Source: Tricholoma matsutake (Eukaryota > Basidiomycota > Agaricomycetes > Agaricales > Tricholomataceae). From it: a DNA stretch of 64,000 bases. Where the stretch lies: NCBI GenBank assembly GCA_026075535.2, contig AP026540.1:13206001-13270000 (forward strand). The letters are read 5' to 3'. The notes under the pieces were generated by a model that saw only the letters and a program-made list of their open reading frames with translations, was not told where the DNA came from and searched no databases. A program made the position numbers and the translations under genes. Within the stretch, counting starts at the first letter, position 1, and every line of letters starts with the position of its first letter. Below, in pieces: positions 34,843 to 45,802 of this stretch.

Positions 34843-35150
34843 TCAGGGATGGGGTGGGTGGGTGGGTGGATGAAAAGATAGCGAGCGATTATACGAGCGA
34901 CTAGTGCAATGGTGGTGGGCAAAAGACGGTGAGGCCAAACGATCAACGTGCTGGCGTTGACCCTTCAAGTTGCTCATGGCCCGTATAACCACGGCATCAT
35001 ACGGCATCAACTCGTAGGGCGTACCGTTGCGCACAGATCCCTGACGGTACCGTACAACCGTTGGTATATGCGCAGCACCACAATCGGTTACACCGGTCTC
35101 ATATATCAGTGCTTCAACTTCGGCTTTTTCTTCATAGGTCGATCGATTTT
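34843..35150 (-). CDS. Possible exon of an unrecognised minus-strand gene
   Basis: After an acceptor-like TTGGCAG the minus frame reads AENRSTYEEKAEVEALIYE, GAAHIPTVVRYRQG, NGTPYELMPYDAVVIRAM and QRQHVDRL, then becomes His/Pro-rich and stops at 34843. The first part has the balance of a real protein domain; the tail may be intron or UTR read through. An upstream frame at 35106-35303 could contribute a 5' exon, but no intron chain is convincing. Family unknown. Confidence 0.3.
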
Positions 35151-35293
35151 CAGCTGCCAACTATCGTATGCTGTGTAAGGAACGGTATATGCGAAGATTA
35201 TAAAGGCCATGAGGTTAAGGCGTGTTGAATCAGAAATTAGCGCAGGCGCTTGTCCCCAATTTGCTGTCAGTTGCGATCGTTGAACGTTGAAAA

Positions 35294-35353
35294 GTGAGTG
35301 CATGTCATGCTGTCCTCAGGCTCTTGACTGCTAACATCGTGCCCTTTGATTAG
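35294..35353 (+). promoter_or_regulatory. Probable 5'UTR intron and upstream TATA box of the repeat-protein gene
   Basis: AAA/GTGAGT at 35294 to TTGATTAG at 35353 forms a 60-nt intron ending directly at the ATG at 35354. A TATAAA lies at 35199-35204, about 95 bp before the donor. Confidence 0.4.
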
Positions 35354-36412
35354 ATGAACTTCATATACCTGTCAACTGCATTTCTCATTGCTCTGACCGC
35401 TGCAGTCAGTGGTGCTCCAACTCCGCAGGCAGGATCATATCCCCCCCGCCAAGATTCCGATGCAAGTGCAGACCACGTGGGCCCAGCTGCACAACATTTT
35501 GACCCAAATGGGCACCCAAATTACGGGTACCCAAATACATATCACCCACACCCTCCATACACAAATGCTCACATTTACTGGCACCCAGACCCAAATACAT
35601 ATCCCCCACACCTTCAATACGCAAATGCTCACCCTTCCGGGCACCCAAACCCAAATACATATAACCCACACCTTCAAAACGCAGCTCACACTTACTGGTA
35701 CCCAAACCCAAATACATATCACCCACCCCTTCAATACGCAAATGCTCACCCTTCCGGGCACCCAAACCCAAATACATATAACCCACACCTTCAAAACACA
35801 GCTCACACTTACTGGCACCCAAACCCAAATACATATCACCCACCCCTTCAATACGCAAATGCTCACCCTTCCGGGCACCCAAACCCAAATACATATAACC
35901 CACACCTTCAAAACGCAGCTCACACTTACTGGTACCCAAACCCAAATACATATCACCCACCCCTTCAATACGCAAATGCTCACCCTTCCGGGCACCCAAA
36001 CCCAAATACATATAACCCACACCTTCAAAACACAGCTCACACTTACTGGCACCCAAACCCAAATCCCGGGCACATCCCAGCCTTCCAACAATCATCATTC
36101 CCCGATGGCCAACCGAAACGGTTCTGCAAATGTTCATACAATGTTAAGTCACTCACAAGCGGCGAAAGTCGCCAGGGCTGGATAATACGTGATGTCGGAA
36201 CGGTTGGACCAGAGTCACGTTGTTTCGAAAGTTGTGACGATCCCCCCGTCGGTCATAAATTCTGGGCGGAGTGGAATGGGCATAATCATGGGTTCGAAAT
36301 TGTCAGTTTTCATTTCAACACATGGTATGCTGCCAGTGACGTGCAGGGGAAGACACTTGACAGATTGCTGGTATCCTCGTTGAACAATAAGGAGCATATG
36401 CATGGAGTATAA
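35354..36412 (+). CDS. Secreted Asn/Pro/His-rich tandem-repeat protein
   Basis: 352 residues from ATG 35354. Residues 1-20 (MNFIYLSTAFLIALTAAVSG) are a classical signal peptide, so export is expected. About residues 60-238 consist of a 39-residue repeat (117 bp) made of two related halves, HPNPNTYNPHLQN and YPNPNTYHPPLQYANAHPSG. The last ~100 residues are non-repetitive with four Cys (FCKC, RCFESC) and aromatic-rich blocks (KFWAEWNGHNHGFEIV, FNTWYAASDV), resembling a small folded extracellular domain. No TM segment or GPI signal is seen. It may be a cell-wall or host-interface protein; the family is not recognised. Other frames are open only because the repeat length is a multiple of three. 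Confidence 0.75.
   Translation: MNFIYLSTAFLIALTAAVSGAPTPQAGSYPPRQDSDASADHVGPAAQHFDPNGHPNYGYPNTYHPHPPYTNAHIYWHPDPNTYPPHLQYANAHPSGHPNPNTYNPHLQNAAHTYWYPNPNTYHPPLQYANAHPSGHPNPNTYNPHLQNTAHTYWHPNPNTYHPPLQYANAHPSGHPNPNTYNPHLQNAAHTYWYPNPNTYHPPLQYANAHPSGHPNPNTYNPHLQNTAHTYWHPNPNPGHIPAFQQSSFPDGQPKRFCKCSYNVKSLTSGESRQGWIIRDVGTVGPESRCFESCDDPPVGHKFWAEWNGHNHGFEIVSFHFNTWYAASDVQGKTLDRLLVSSLNNKEHMHGV
35641..36065 (+). repeat. 117-bp tandem repeat with 234-bp higher-order period
   Basis: Units start at 35641, 35758, 35875 and 35992 (the fourth is partial). Units 1 and 3 are identical, as are 2 and 4; they differ as GCAGCTC/TGGTACC versus ACAGCTC/TGGCACC. Partial, more diverged units precede 35641. Confidence 0.9.
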
Positions 36413-36421
36413 CAGACTTAT

Positions 36422-37039
36422 TAGTAGCAGTCAAAGTGGAAGCTCAGTAAAAAAGGAAATTTGGGAAAGTCACATGACTAGAGGCAATAGTCATGTGACT
36501 TTCCAAATTTCCTTTTTTACTGAGGTGGACGATTCAATGGCGATTCAGGGTGGCGATTCAACGTCGATTCAGGTCTGATTCATCCGAGTGAATTGCCCTT
36601 GAATTGCATGTGAATCAATATATCACTCTGACCATCAACTTTCATACAAGCAATTCAACGGTTGATTCAGCTGCCTCCTGCACTTGTGTAGTACTTGAAC
36701 CATTTCAATGTCATCTATATGATCTCTACTTTGTCTCCTGCCCATGGCTCCACGATGAAATGCTCGCACCAAAAAGCTCATATTGCAGAAGCATTTTCCA
36801 CTTCTTTAGCTTTGGATGTTTTGGTTCAAGTGCGAGCAGGAGGCTTCTTTGCTCCTGCAGTGTCTTTAGGCTTGGGCATGTCGACAGTGGCAGATGGCCA
36901 TGGGATGTCTCATATTTAGTGATTACCTATTACAAAGTAAAAAGATATTTGAAATAGTAGTAAGGTTGAATCAGACCCAGAATCACCATTGAATCGCCAT
37001 CCTGAATCGCCGTTGAATCATCTGCTCTGACTGCTACTA
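36422..37039. mobile_element. MITE with TAGTAGCAGTCA ends
   Basis: Ends TAGTAGCAGTCA (36422) and TGACTGCTACTA (37039) are inverted repeats, flanked on both sides by TTAT, a possible 4-bp target duplication. Subterminal GATTCAA/TTGAATC motifs are repeated and inverted (36525-36620, 36963-37015). No coding capacity, 618 bp. Confidence 0.6.
36444..36523. repeat. Long perfect-type hairpin
   Basis: Arms of about 36 bp (36444-36480, 36488-36523) separated by the 7-nt loop GAGGCAA, with a single extra G. Lies inside the left part of the MITE. Confidence 0.85.
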
Positions 37040-37055
37040 TTATTGCAAACTATAT

Positions 37056-38453
37056 CACAAGGCCAGCCTCATAATCTTCTGAAATATAGTTAGAAATTCT
37101 TTGTGAAATATTATATTTGAGACTAAATCTCTACAAACAGAAATTCAAAAAATTACCCATTAGAAATATACTTTGAAAATCAATATTTCTGGTTAAATTT
37201 CTCATGACATTTCAGTGTAGATACTGGAAGTATTTCTGTAAGGCGATGTTTAACTTATCAATTGCCTGAAAGGCTTTCAGAAATTAGATCAGAAAGTTTT
37301 ATTTTCTGGTCATGCTTTCTGATCTGTAAAAGAATTTCTTTCTGGTTGGTCAAAGTCTGTGTGAAAGTGTGACTTTCACAAAGACCTTCAACAAGCCTTT
37401 TAGCAGCTGTTCAGCTTAACATTCTGGGAGCAGAAAGGCTGGCTTTCAATCTGCAGAAATAGCTCAGAAAGGCTAGCTTTCAACCTTGTGATTGGTATAG
37501 TGAAAGTAATAATTTCACATCAGGTTTTCAAGATTGTGAAAGGCAAACATTCTAATAGAGATTTCACCACCTTGAAATATTAAATTTCAAATTTGTGAAA
37601 GGCAGTGCCCACTAGTGCCCACCCATGCCCATCCATGCCCATCCTGTGGGCAGTTGTGGGAACTGTATCTAAGATGATGTCATCTTACATACCTTTGATG
37701 CATGTAGACCTAGAAAGAGAGAGAGAGAGCAAGAAGAGTCAACAAACAAAACATGGATATGAGCAGGGAACGTACTGGGTATGCCCATCCTCCTCATAAG
37801 GTTTCACCACAGACTAGGATGATACCCACAGATTACTCATATAAAGTGCCCTAATACAGTTCCCACAACTGCCCATGGGATGGGCACTAGTGGGCACTGC
37901 CTTTCATGAATTTGAAATTTAATATTTCTAGGTGGTGAAATCTCTATCAGAATGTTTGCCTTTCGTGATCTTGAAAACCTGAAGTGAAATTATTACTTTC
38001 ACTATACCAATCACAAGGTTGAAAGCTAGCCTTTCTGAAACTATTTCTGCAGATTGAAAGCCAGCCTTTCTGCTCCCAGAATGTTAAGCTGAACAGCTGC
38101 TAAAAGGCTTGTTGAAGGTCTTTGTGAAAGTCACACTTTCACACAGACTTTGACCAACCAGAAAGAAATTCTTTTATGGATTGGAAAGCATGACCAGAAA
38201 ATAAAACTTTCTGATCTAATTTCTGAAAGCCTTTCAGGCAATTGATAAGTTAAACATCGCCTTACAGAAATACTTCCAGTATCTACACTGAAATGTCATG
38301 AGAAATTTAATCAGAAATATTGATTTTCAAAGTATATTTCTAATGGGTAATTTTTTGAATTTCTGTTTGTAGAGATTTAGTCTCAAATATAATATTTCAC
38401 AAAGAATTTCTAACTATATTTCAGAAAGGAGGAATTATGAGGCTGGCCTTGTG
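37056..38453. mobile_element. Foldback element with 600-bp inverted arms
   Basis: Left arm 37056-37668 and right arm 37854-38453 are reverse complements, roughly 96-98% by eye, both starting CACAAGGCCAGCCTCATAAT at the outer ends. The 185-bp spacer holds a (GA)n stretch at about 37708. The left arm has a 16-bp extra CCCATGCCCATCCATG. No ORF. No clear target duplication. It interrupts the LTR region of the copia element. Confidence 0.85.
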
Positions 38454-39460
38454 TGTATGATGAATATTTATATAACCTACTGATGCATTGATTGGTAATT
38501 GGAAGGATGCCTGGTTTGGCAACCTACACTAGACTTAAGGTGGACTGGAAAGACAGGACTAAGTTATCTTTGTTGCATGGAAGTAGGAACCATAAGTTAC
38601 TACAATAAAAGAATAGGGAGTTACTATACCTTCATTGCATGGAAGTAGGAATGAAGGTTAAGGAATAAATAAGTAATACATAAGAAAAAGATTGACCATG
38701 TAAGTAAAAGGCTGCATCAAGCATAGTGTGTGATTTGGGAAGGCCACATTGGGCATAGTCACATAATAAGAAGGTACTGCATCAGCAGTGCAATGTTGGC
38801 ATTGATGGATGCAGATAGGGAGGTAATAATGTAAAGGTTGTTGCCAGTGCATATGTTGCTGGCATGTTGCTAGGATTATCACTGGTGGCTGTGCTGGCGA
38901 TTGGGCAGTGAGTGGATGTTGCTGGTGGTGGCTGTGTCAGTGATGGAGGGAACAAGTTGGATGTCAATGTCTGGGTGATGATGTGCATGTTGTCATTGGG
39001 GTGTATACTGCCAGTGTATTGCTGGTGTAATTGCTGGTGGCTGTGTTGGCAGTTGTACAGTGCCAGGGGTATGTGAGAGTCACCGGTGGTGGCTGTGCCA
39101 GCGCCATGGGACATTGTGAAGTGGATGTTGATTGTAATGCACCATAATGCAGATGTTCGTGTGTCTTATGTTGGTGAGTTGTTTCTGCACCATAGGCAGC
39201 ATTGTAAACACCGGTGGTTGTGCTGGCGGCAAGGGTGATTGTGTTGGCAATGTTTGTGGCTGTGTCAGTGCTGGGGGACTGTGCCAGCGGTGGCATAGGT
39301 GAGTGAAGATGTATAATGTTGTAAGTCTGTGGGGCCAGACTTACACTAATCATAATCAGTAATTAGAATTTCCTGCTATTAAATATCTGTGGGCACATCA
39401 TTACTACTATGGACATGTAAGCATCGGCATCACCTTAATACACCATTCACTTATTCAACA
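38454..39460 (-). repeat. 3' LTR region of the copia element
   Basis: On the minus strand a purine tract AAGGGGGAG (plus 39461-39469) precedes TGTTGAATAAGTG at 39460, the LTR start. The LTR extends towards lower coordinates to an unknown point and is cut by the foldback element. Frames through it (38782-39353) are His/Thr-rich and not considered genes. Confidence 0.5.
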
Positions 39461-39485
39461 CTCCCCCTTGACACCTACATCATAC

Positions 39486-39829
39486 CTATCTGCAGTTGTC
39501 ATCTGTCATGCAGTACTGGATGTCGATCTCATGAGAGATTAATTTCTCACATATGAAGTGATGCTGGATGTCAATGTGTTTTGTGTGGCTGTGGTTGATA
39601 GTGTTGTTGGAGTAGTTGATCATGCCTGGGTTATCTACATTGAGTTTGGTGGGGCCAGGGTATGGGATGCCAAGTTTGGAAGTAAGTGTCCATAGCCATA
39701 TGACTTGGTGTGTTGCTAGGCTTTCTGCCATGTATTTGGCTTCCATTGATGCCACTGTTGCTTCTTTGATTGCCAAGAGATTGGGCCACCTGTCATTTGG
39801 AAGCAGTATCTGGAAATTGATTTTTGATC
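39486..39829 (-). pseudogene. Copia RNase H C-terminus
   Basis: Minus frame: ATVASMEAKYMAESLATHQ, then WLWTLTSKLG, LNVDNPGMINYSNN, HTKHIDIQHHFICE. These are the typical final RNase H blocks of copia polyproteins (expected variants of SSTEAEYMA and HIDIRYHFI). It continues on the far side of gypsy B at 46354. Confidence 0.8.
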
Positions 39830-39834
39830 ATTAG

Positions 39835-40391
39835 TGTCAAGACCAATTTTTCTGACTGGACTTCTGATTGTTTTCTGCCCCCCTTCCCGGCCGCCTTGCA
39901 TCACAGCCCACCTCCTATCAGCAGCACTGCCTAGAGGCAAAATTCCCTCATTTCCAATTAGGTGAAACAATTCCAGGATTTGCCTTGGAAGCTGGTTTTC
40001 ATATTACCACAGCCTCAGAAACTCCAACCTTAGTATTTAAGCTAGCTACTTTCCTTCTGTATTGCCAGTTTGTAAATCAACAAAGTCACCCAATTAATCC
40101 AACTCTGTCTTTGCTCCCATTTGTCTCTCTTAAGTCCTCCTCAAGACTTTTACTCATCCTCTCTGGAAATCCTCTGATTTTCCGATCCTCCCTTCTCACC
40201 TTATCTGAAATTAGGACACTTGATGAGGAGAAGGGCACAGCTTCTTACAAGCTGAAGCCAAGTCCTTTCTGTTCCAACCTCACCTTGGATTTCCATCAGA
40301 ATTCTGCTCCTATCTGACTCTTCCCTTTCAACTCCTACCATCTGGGTACGACTGGAAATCTGATGTCCCTTTCCCAACTCAGAACTTAACA
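39835..40391 (+). repeat. 5' LTR of gypsy B
   Basis: 557 bp, TG...CA ends, highly similar to 45803-46348. Confidence 0.9.
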
Positions 40392-40440
40392 GTATTTACA
40401 AACTCTCACTTCTCTCGTCAAATCCATCCCATCTTTTCCT

Positions 40441-41887
40441 ATGACTTCTACTGAGTCACAAACCCAACAAGCTACAAGAAACTCCCACCGTGCTGGTGTG
40501 GTACCAGGATTATCAGCAATCTGCCAATCTATACTTCCTTCCCCTAGGCACACTTCAACTTTTGGTGCATCCACCAGACCATCCAACATCTTCAGGCAAG
40601 TCAGTTCTGGAGCACCCTCCATCAGTGCTAATGTCATGTCTCAACCTCTGGAGACCCCTCAGAATATGACTCCACTTGAGTACATAGAGAATGTTGGGCA
40701 ACCTAATCCCTTTGACAAGGAAGGTCCAGGTAAAGAGGATGGACTTCCCGGTGGACCTGATGACCCTAGCAGTCCTGATGGCCCCAGGGATGACCCTGAT
40801 CCTGATGACCCTGATGACCCTCTACCTCCCAATGGTGGAAATCCTAATCCAGGAGATAGGTTTCTTGATGCTCTCTTTGAGCTCTTGGATAGTCTCCAAA
40901 CCCTCTGGCAGAACCAAGCACCCAAGACTGAGAAGATCAAAGTTCATGATCCTGACACTTTTGATGGGGACAATCCCTGGAAACTTTGGGACTTCCTAGT
41001 CTTGTGCAACCTTCACTTCCATGATCGTCCTCAGGTCTTCACCTCCAACAAAAAGAAAATCCTATTCATCCTTTCCTACCTCAAAGGGTCAGCCCTTAGC
41101 TGGTTTGAACCTGGACTCAATGACCCAACAAACTCTGCCCATTGGATGTGGAACTACAAGGTATTCCTCAGTGAGTTGTAAAGTAATTTTGGTCCTCACA
41201 ACCCTGATGGGGATGTGGAAAAGGCTCTTTCAGAACTCATGATGAAGAAAGGTGGAAGAATAGTGAAGTATAATGTGGACTTCTGGGAACTGGCATCCCA
41301 GATCAACTGGAATGAGGCCACTCTTTGCAAATGGTATTTCCACGGTCTTCCACTCCGTCTCTGCATAGAAGTCTTATGGGGGGGATGACCCAAAACTCTA
41401 GCATCCCTATGTCTTAAAGCCCAGGATGCTGACAACATCTATTGGATGCAGGAAGAAGAAACCCGCTTAGAAACAAAGACCCCCGGAAATTCTGCACACA
41501 CCAGGAAAAGGGAATCTAAAGGTTCTCCTATCTCCAATTCCAACTCTAACACTCAGTCCAAACCCCAGCCCTTGTCCAGCACTAACTGCACAAACCAATC
41601 CTTGTCTGGCAGCTCCTCTGGGTCAAAGGATAACTTCCAGAGGGACAAGCCAAAGAATTCTATTTCTGACAAGTTGGGGAAAGATGGTAAACTAACTGGA
41701 GATGAGTGTGAACGCCGCATGAAAGAAGGACTTTGCCTCTACTGCAGCAAGAAAGGACATGGAGCCGGAAATTGTCTGAAGTCCAAAGTGGCCAAAGCCC
41801 ATGCTGCAGCAGTCACTGAGTCCAAGCTGGACTCTGTGGACCCAAAAAATAGTCTGCAACCCTCAGGAACATACCATTGGGGCTGAG
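40441..41887 (+). pseudogene. Gypsy B gag
   Basis: ATG 40441 (MTSTESQTQQATRNSH) opens a 246-codon frame with an Asp/Pro-rich stretch (DDPDPDDPDDPLPPNGG), then the capsid domain KIKVHDPDTFDGDNPW, KKILFILSYLKGSALSWFEP. A TAA at 41179 sits where Gln is expected (ELx-SNFGPHNPDGD), a TGA near 41387 where Arg is expected (WGGxPKTLASL). A nucleocapsid-like knuckle CERRMKEGLCLYCSKKGHGA ends the protein (C-x2-C-x4-H-x4-C in LYCSKKGHGAGNC, first Cys two residues upstream). Confidence 0.75.
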
Positions 41888-41889
41888 GG

Positions 41890-44752
41890 TTGCATTGACC
41901 TTTCCCAACTGGCTGCTTATGTCTGTCTAAATGTGTCCACTCTTTCTGATCCTGAATCCCTTACCATCTTGCTATCCCTTTCCAAACATTCCCTAAAAAT
42001 CTGAACTCTTATAACTCTGGTTCCTCACATTGTTTCCTCGATTCATCATTTGTGCGGGACAACCAACTTAGTACCAAAACCATTCCTCTGATTGGACTCA
42101 GACTATTTGATGGAACTTGTAACTCCACCATAACTCAAGTTGTGGAACTCCCGGTCACTTTTCCATCTGGTGAAGTGTTCAATCTGACATTTTATGTAAC
42201 CTTGCTGGACTCTTCCTGTTCTGCAGTACTTGAGATCTCTTTCATCAATGCTGCTGCTTACATGTGCACAAGCAAACTTCCTGGGGCTGTTGCCTTTCAG
42301 ATGACATTCTCCCTGGAAGGACTGGTGGCTAAATCCTCAGTAGCATCTGGAAATCCTCTGGACCTTTCAGATGTTCCCGAAGAATATCACGAATTTGCAG
42401 ATGTTTTCAATAAACAAAAAGCCGACACCCTTCCTCCACACTGTCCCTATGACCTCAAGATAGAGATGAAGGATAATGCTCCCCCACCTCTGGGTTGCAT
42501 GTACTCCCTCTCTCCCTCTGAGCTCGAGGCCCTCTGAATATTCATTGAAGAAAATGTTTGCTCAGGCTTCATCTGCCCCTCCAAATCCCCTCATGGTGCT
42601 CCTATACTCTTTGTCAAGAAAAAGGATGGGAGTCTCTGACTTTGCATCAACTACTGGGGACTCAATTGCATCTCAAAAAAGGACCACTACCCACTTCCTC
42701 TAATCTTGGATCTCCTGGACTCTCTGGGAAAGGCACATGTGTTCACCAAAATTGACCTCTGGCATGCCTATCACTTAGTCCACATTGCTGAGGGAGATGA
42801 ATGGAAGACCACTTTCCACACGCACTACGGTTCTTTCAAGTGACTGGTAGTTCCTTTTGGACTCACCAACGCACCTGCTGCCTTCCAGCACCTCATGAAT
42901 GACATCTTCAGTGACCTATTTGATGTCAGTGTCATTGTCTACCTTGATGATATCCTAATCTACTCCAATGACATGAGTCAACACAAGGCTCACATCAAGG
43001 AAGTCCTCCAGAGACTCCAGAAAAATGACTTCTATGCTGCTCTGCAGAAATGTGAGTTCCATAAAGACAGTGTGGAATACTTGAGGTTCATCCTCTCTCC
43101 AGATGGGCTCTGGATGTCCAAAGATGTCAAAACCATCCTCGACTGGACCAAACCTTGAAAGGTTAAGGATATTCAATCCTTCCTCGGATTCTGCAATATC
43201 TACTGATGGTTCATCCATGGATATTCTGACATCGTCATCCTGCCCACCAGACTCACCCGGAAACACATGCCTTGGGACTTTGGCAAGAAATGTCATGAAG
43301 CCTTCAACAAACTAAAAGAAGAATTCACTCATGCCCCAATACTCACTCAATGGCTACCAGATTCCCACATTATCTTGGAGACAGACACCTCAGATTATGC
43401 CTTAGCGGCAATCCTTTCCATCTATACCTTGGATGGAGAAATCCACCCAGTTGCATTCCACTCCCATTCCTTCAACCTGGCTGAATCAAGCATGACCACA
43501 TCCTCTCAGGTCACTACAGGCAAAATGAGACCCTTCAGCTTATCCAACAGGAATATGTTTGGCCCAATCTCTGCACTGTTGTGGAGGACTTTTGCAAGTC
43601 TTGTACTACCTGCAAACACTCCAAATCACCCTGACACAAACCCTATGGATTTCTGAAGCAACTTCTGGTCCCAGAAAGGCCTTGGAACTCAATTTCCATG
43701 GACTTCATCGAACAGCTACCAGACTCCAATGGTCACACTGCCATCCTAGTCATTGTAGACTGACTCTCCAAACAGGGTATCTTCATCCCCACAGTAAACG
43801 AAATCATGGCATAAGAACTTGCTAATCTTGTCATCATGCACGTCTTCTCCAAACATGGTGTTCCATCCCATGTCACCTGCGACCATGGTTCTGAGTTCAT
43901 TTCCTATTTCTTCCGCTCTCTCAGGCAAGCCCTGGACATGAAAATCCACTTCACTTTTGGTTACCATCCAGAAGGCGATGGACAAACTGAATGCCTCAAC
44001 CAGACCCTCGAACAGTACTTGTGGATCTTCTGCAACTACCAACAGGACAACTGGTCCCAGCTTTTACCCTTGGGGGAATTTGCATACAACAATGCTACCT
44101 CAGCTTCCACCAGAGTTTCACCCTTCTTCGCCAACAAGGGTTACCACCCAAACATCATGGTTTTCCCAGAGCACGAACTAGCCTCACAACATGTGCACCA
44201 TTTTGTGGTTGATCTTGATGATCTCCACCAGGAACTCCAGAAGCAACTCACAGAAGCACAGAGCGCTATCAAGGTCCTGCAGACAAACACCAGGCACCCA
44301 CTCCTGACTTCAAAATAGGTGATTACGCTTTCGTCAAAGGTGAGCACTTACACACTACACAACCCTCCAAGAAGCTTCTATGGCCCCTTTGAGATCATTG
44401 CCCATCCAGGTACCCACTCGGTTACCCTTCAACTTCCAGATCACCTCCGGGGTGTCCACCTGGTATTCCATCTCTCCCAACTAGAAGAAGACACTCCCAA
44501 CACAATTCCTAATTGTATTCAACCTCCACCTCCTCCAGTCATTATAGACAATGAACTGGAGTATGAGATTGCGGAAATCCTCAATTCAAAGATCGACAAC
44601 TGCCATCGATGCAAGCTACTCTATTGGAAGGTTACCAAGGAACCAATGAAGAAACCTCCTGGCTTCCAGCTATGGAACTTGATCATGCCCAGGAACTTGT
44701 TATGGACTTTCACACTCATTACCCAGGGAAACCTGGACCTCTTTCCACTTAA
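41890..44752 (+). pseudogene. Gypsy B pol
   Basis: A protease-like region precedes RT but its Asp-Ser-Gly is not clear (LLDSSCSAVLEISFIN at about 42204). [12 protein letters not shown] at about 42612, [25 protein letters not shown], active site [10 protein letters not shown] at about 42939-42968. RNase H: LETDTSDYALAAILS at about 43375. Integrase: SKHGVPSHVTCDHGSEFIS at about 43848 and the GYHPEGDGQTE block. The chromodomain ends PGKPGPLST, stop 44750-44752. Stops at about 42536, 42640, 42841, 43156, 43204, 43654, 43759 and 43813 are mostly TGA. Part of RNase H/integrase around 43500-43600 is deleted. Confidence 0.8.
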
Positions 44753-44799
44753 CACCCTTCATTTCAAAACAAGATCCTCATTCATTCAAAAAATTATTA

Positions 44800-45664
44800 T
44801 TAGAAATTGTAAAAGAACTCCGGATTCCCTGCCCAATCCCTACTCCTTCCCCACTCCCTCACCCCCTGCTTCATCAGCAAGTCCCAGCAGCTCCCCTTGT
44901 ACCTCCAACTCCTCCTCCTCTTTGCCTCCTCTTCTTCATCCTCTCCCTCCTCAGACTCCTGGTTCCACTCCAGATCCAATGCCACTAGAATGTCCGACAT
45001 TGTTTCTTGGATGCCCATGACACCCTCACTTATGACCCAGAGCTCCTGGAGCTCCCACATTTCTTTCTTCACCCCCTTCACCACCCCCACCAACTCCTTA
45101 AGCAACTCCATCACTCCCTTGTTCTCCCCTAGCCCGGGTCCTGCCTGCAACACCTGGCCCTCCCACCTCTTTGCACTTGTGCTTTGCTTTTGTGCAGGGC
45201 TCACAGGCCTGACCCCGGGTTCCCATCTGGAAACACGACAACTTTTGACTTGAACATCTACTAGGAGTCAGCATGGAAGGGCAACAAGAATAAAAGGCAA
45301 CTCACCTTTTGCACGAAATAGCAGCTTGTAGCTGCAAGGGGACTTCATTTTTGGGCACCTCTGCCCTTGCCTTTCCTTTTGCCTTCTTCTTGGGGGGGGG
45401 GACTCCCTTCAGCCTCTTCAGACTCCACTTCTCCAGTTTCCACTTCTTTTCTGCCCTCTTAGCGGCAGTGGTCTTCTTCCATTCCTCCTCTGCAGCCTTT
45501 TTCTCGGCCTCCACCCTAGCCACCTCCACTTTGGCAGCCTCCTCTGCTGCTTGGTGCTCCTCAGCTTCACTGGCCTCTTCTTCCAACCAGAGCTCCTCCA
45601 TCAATCGCTCCTGCTGGGCCTTGATGGCCACTATCTTTTCCACATACGAGGAGATGGTGGACAT
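44800..45664 (-). pseudogene. Accessory antisense gene of gypsy B: coiled coil, Zn2Cys6-like cluster
   Basis: ATG 45664 (MSTISSYVEK) begins an intact exon of ~119 codons: Glu/Ala/Lys coiled coil, basic patch (PPPKKKAKGKARAEVPK) and LQAAISCK. Exon 1 ends at 45306; the intron 45305-45258 (48 nt, GTGAGT...TAG) joins to RCSSQKLSCFQMG, giving C-x2-C-x6-C-x9-C-x2-C-x6-C, ending CEPCTKAKHKC. The intron position matches copy A exactly. After the cluster a short indel shifts frame into WEGQVLQAGPG, VMELLKELVGVVKGVKKEM, an acidic stretch (SEEGEDEEEE), and a stop at 44800. It is convergent with pol, 47 bp stop to stop. Conserved splicing and domain order in two diverged copies indicate a real element-borne gene. 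Confidence 0.65.
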
Positions 45665-45802
45665 CTTGGTTGAAGGGAGTGAAGCTTGGGTGTGATGGTG
45701 GTTGAAGAAAAACCTGGGAACCCATCAACATCAACATCAACATACCCAATTTGGATTTGAATCTTCATGTGCCTCGTAGGCTCAGCACTAAGGGGGAAAT
45801 AC

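Noticed and set aside
35406..36185. Long open frames overlapping the repeat-protein gene in two other frames and on the minus strand
   Set aside because: They exist because a 117-bp repeat keeps every frame open; only the frame starting at 35354 has a signal peptide and a non-repetitive C-terminus.
38782..39353. His/Thr-rich minus-strand frames as a gene
   Set aside because: They lie within the copia LTR region and are low-complexity.
45309..45695. 128-codon plus-strand frame opposite the copy B accessory gene
   Set aside because: Same kind of shadow: Phe/Ser/Ala-rich complement of a charged coiled coil.
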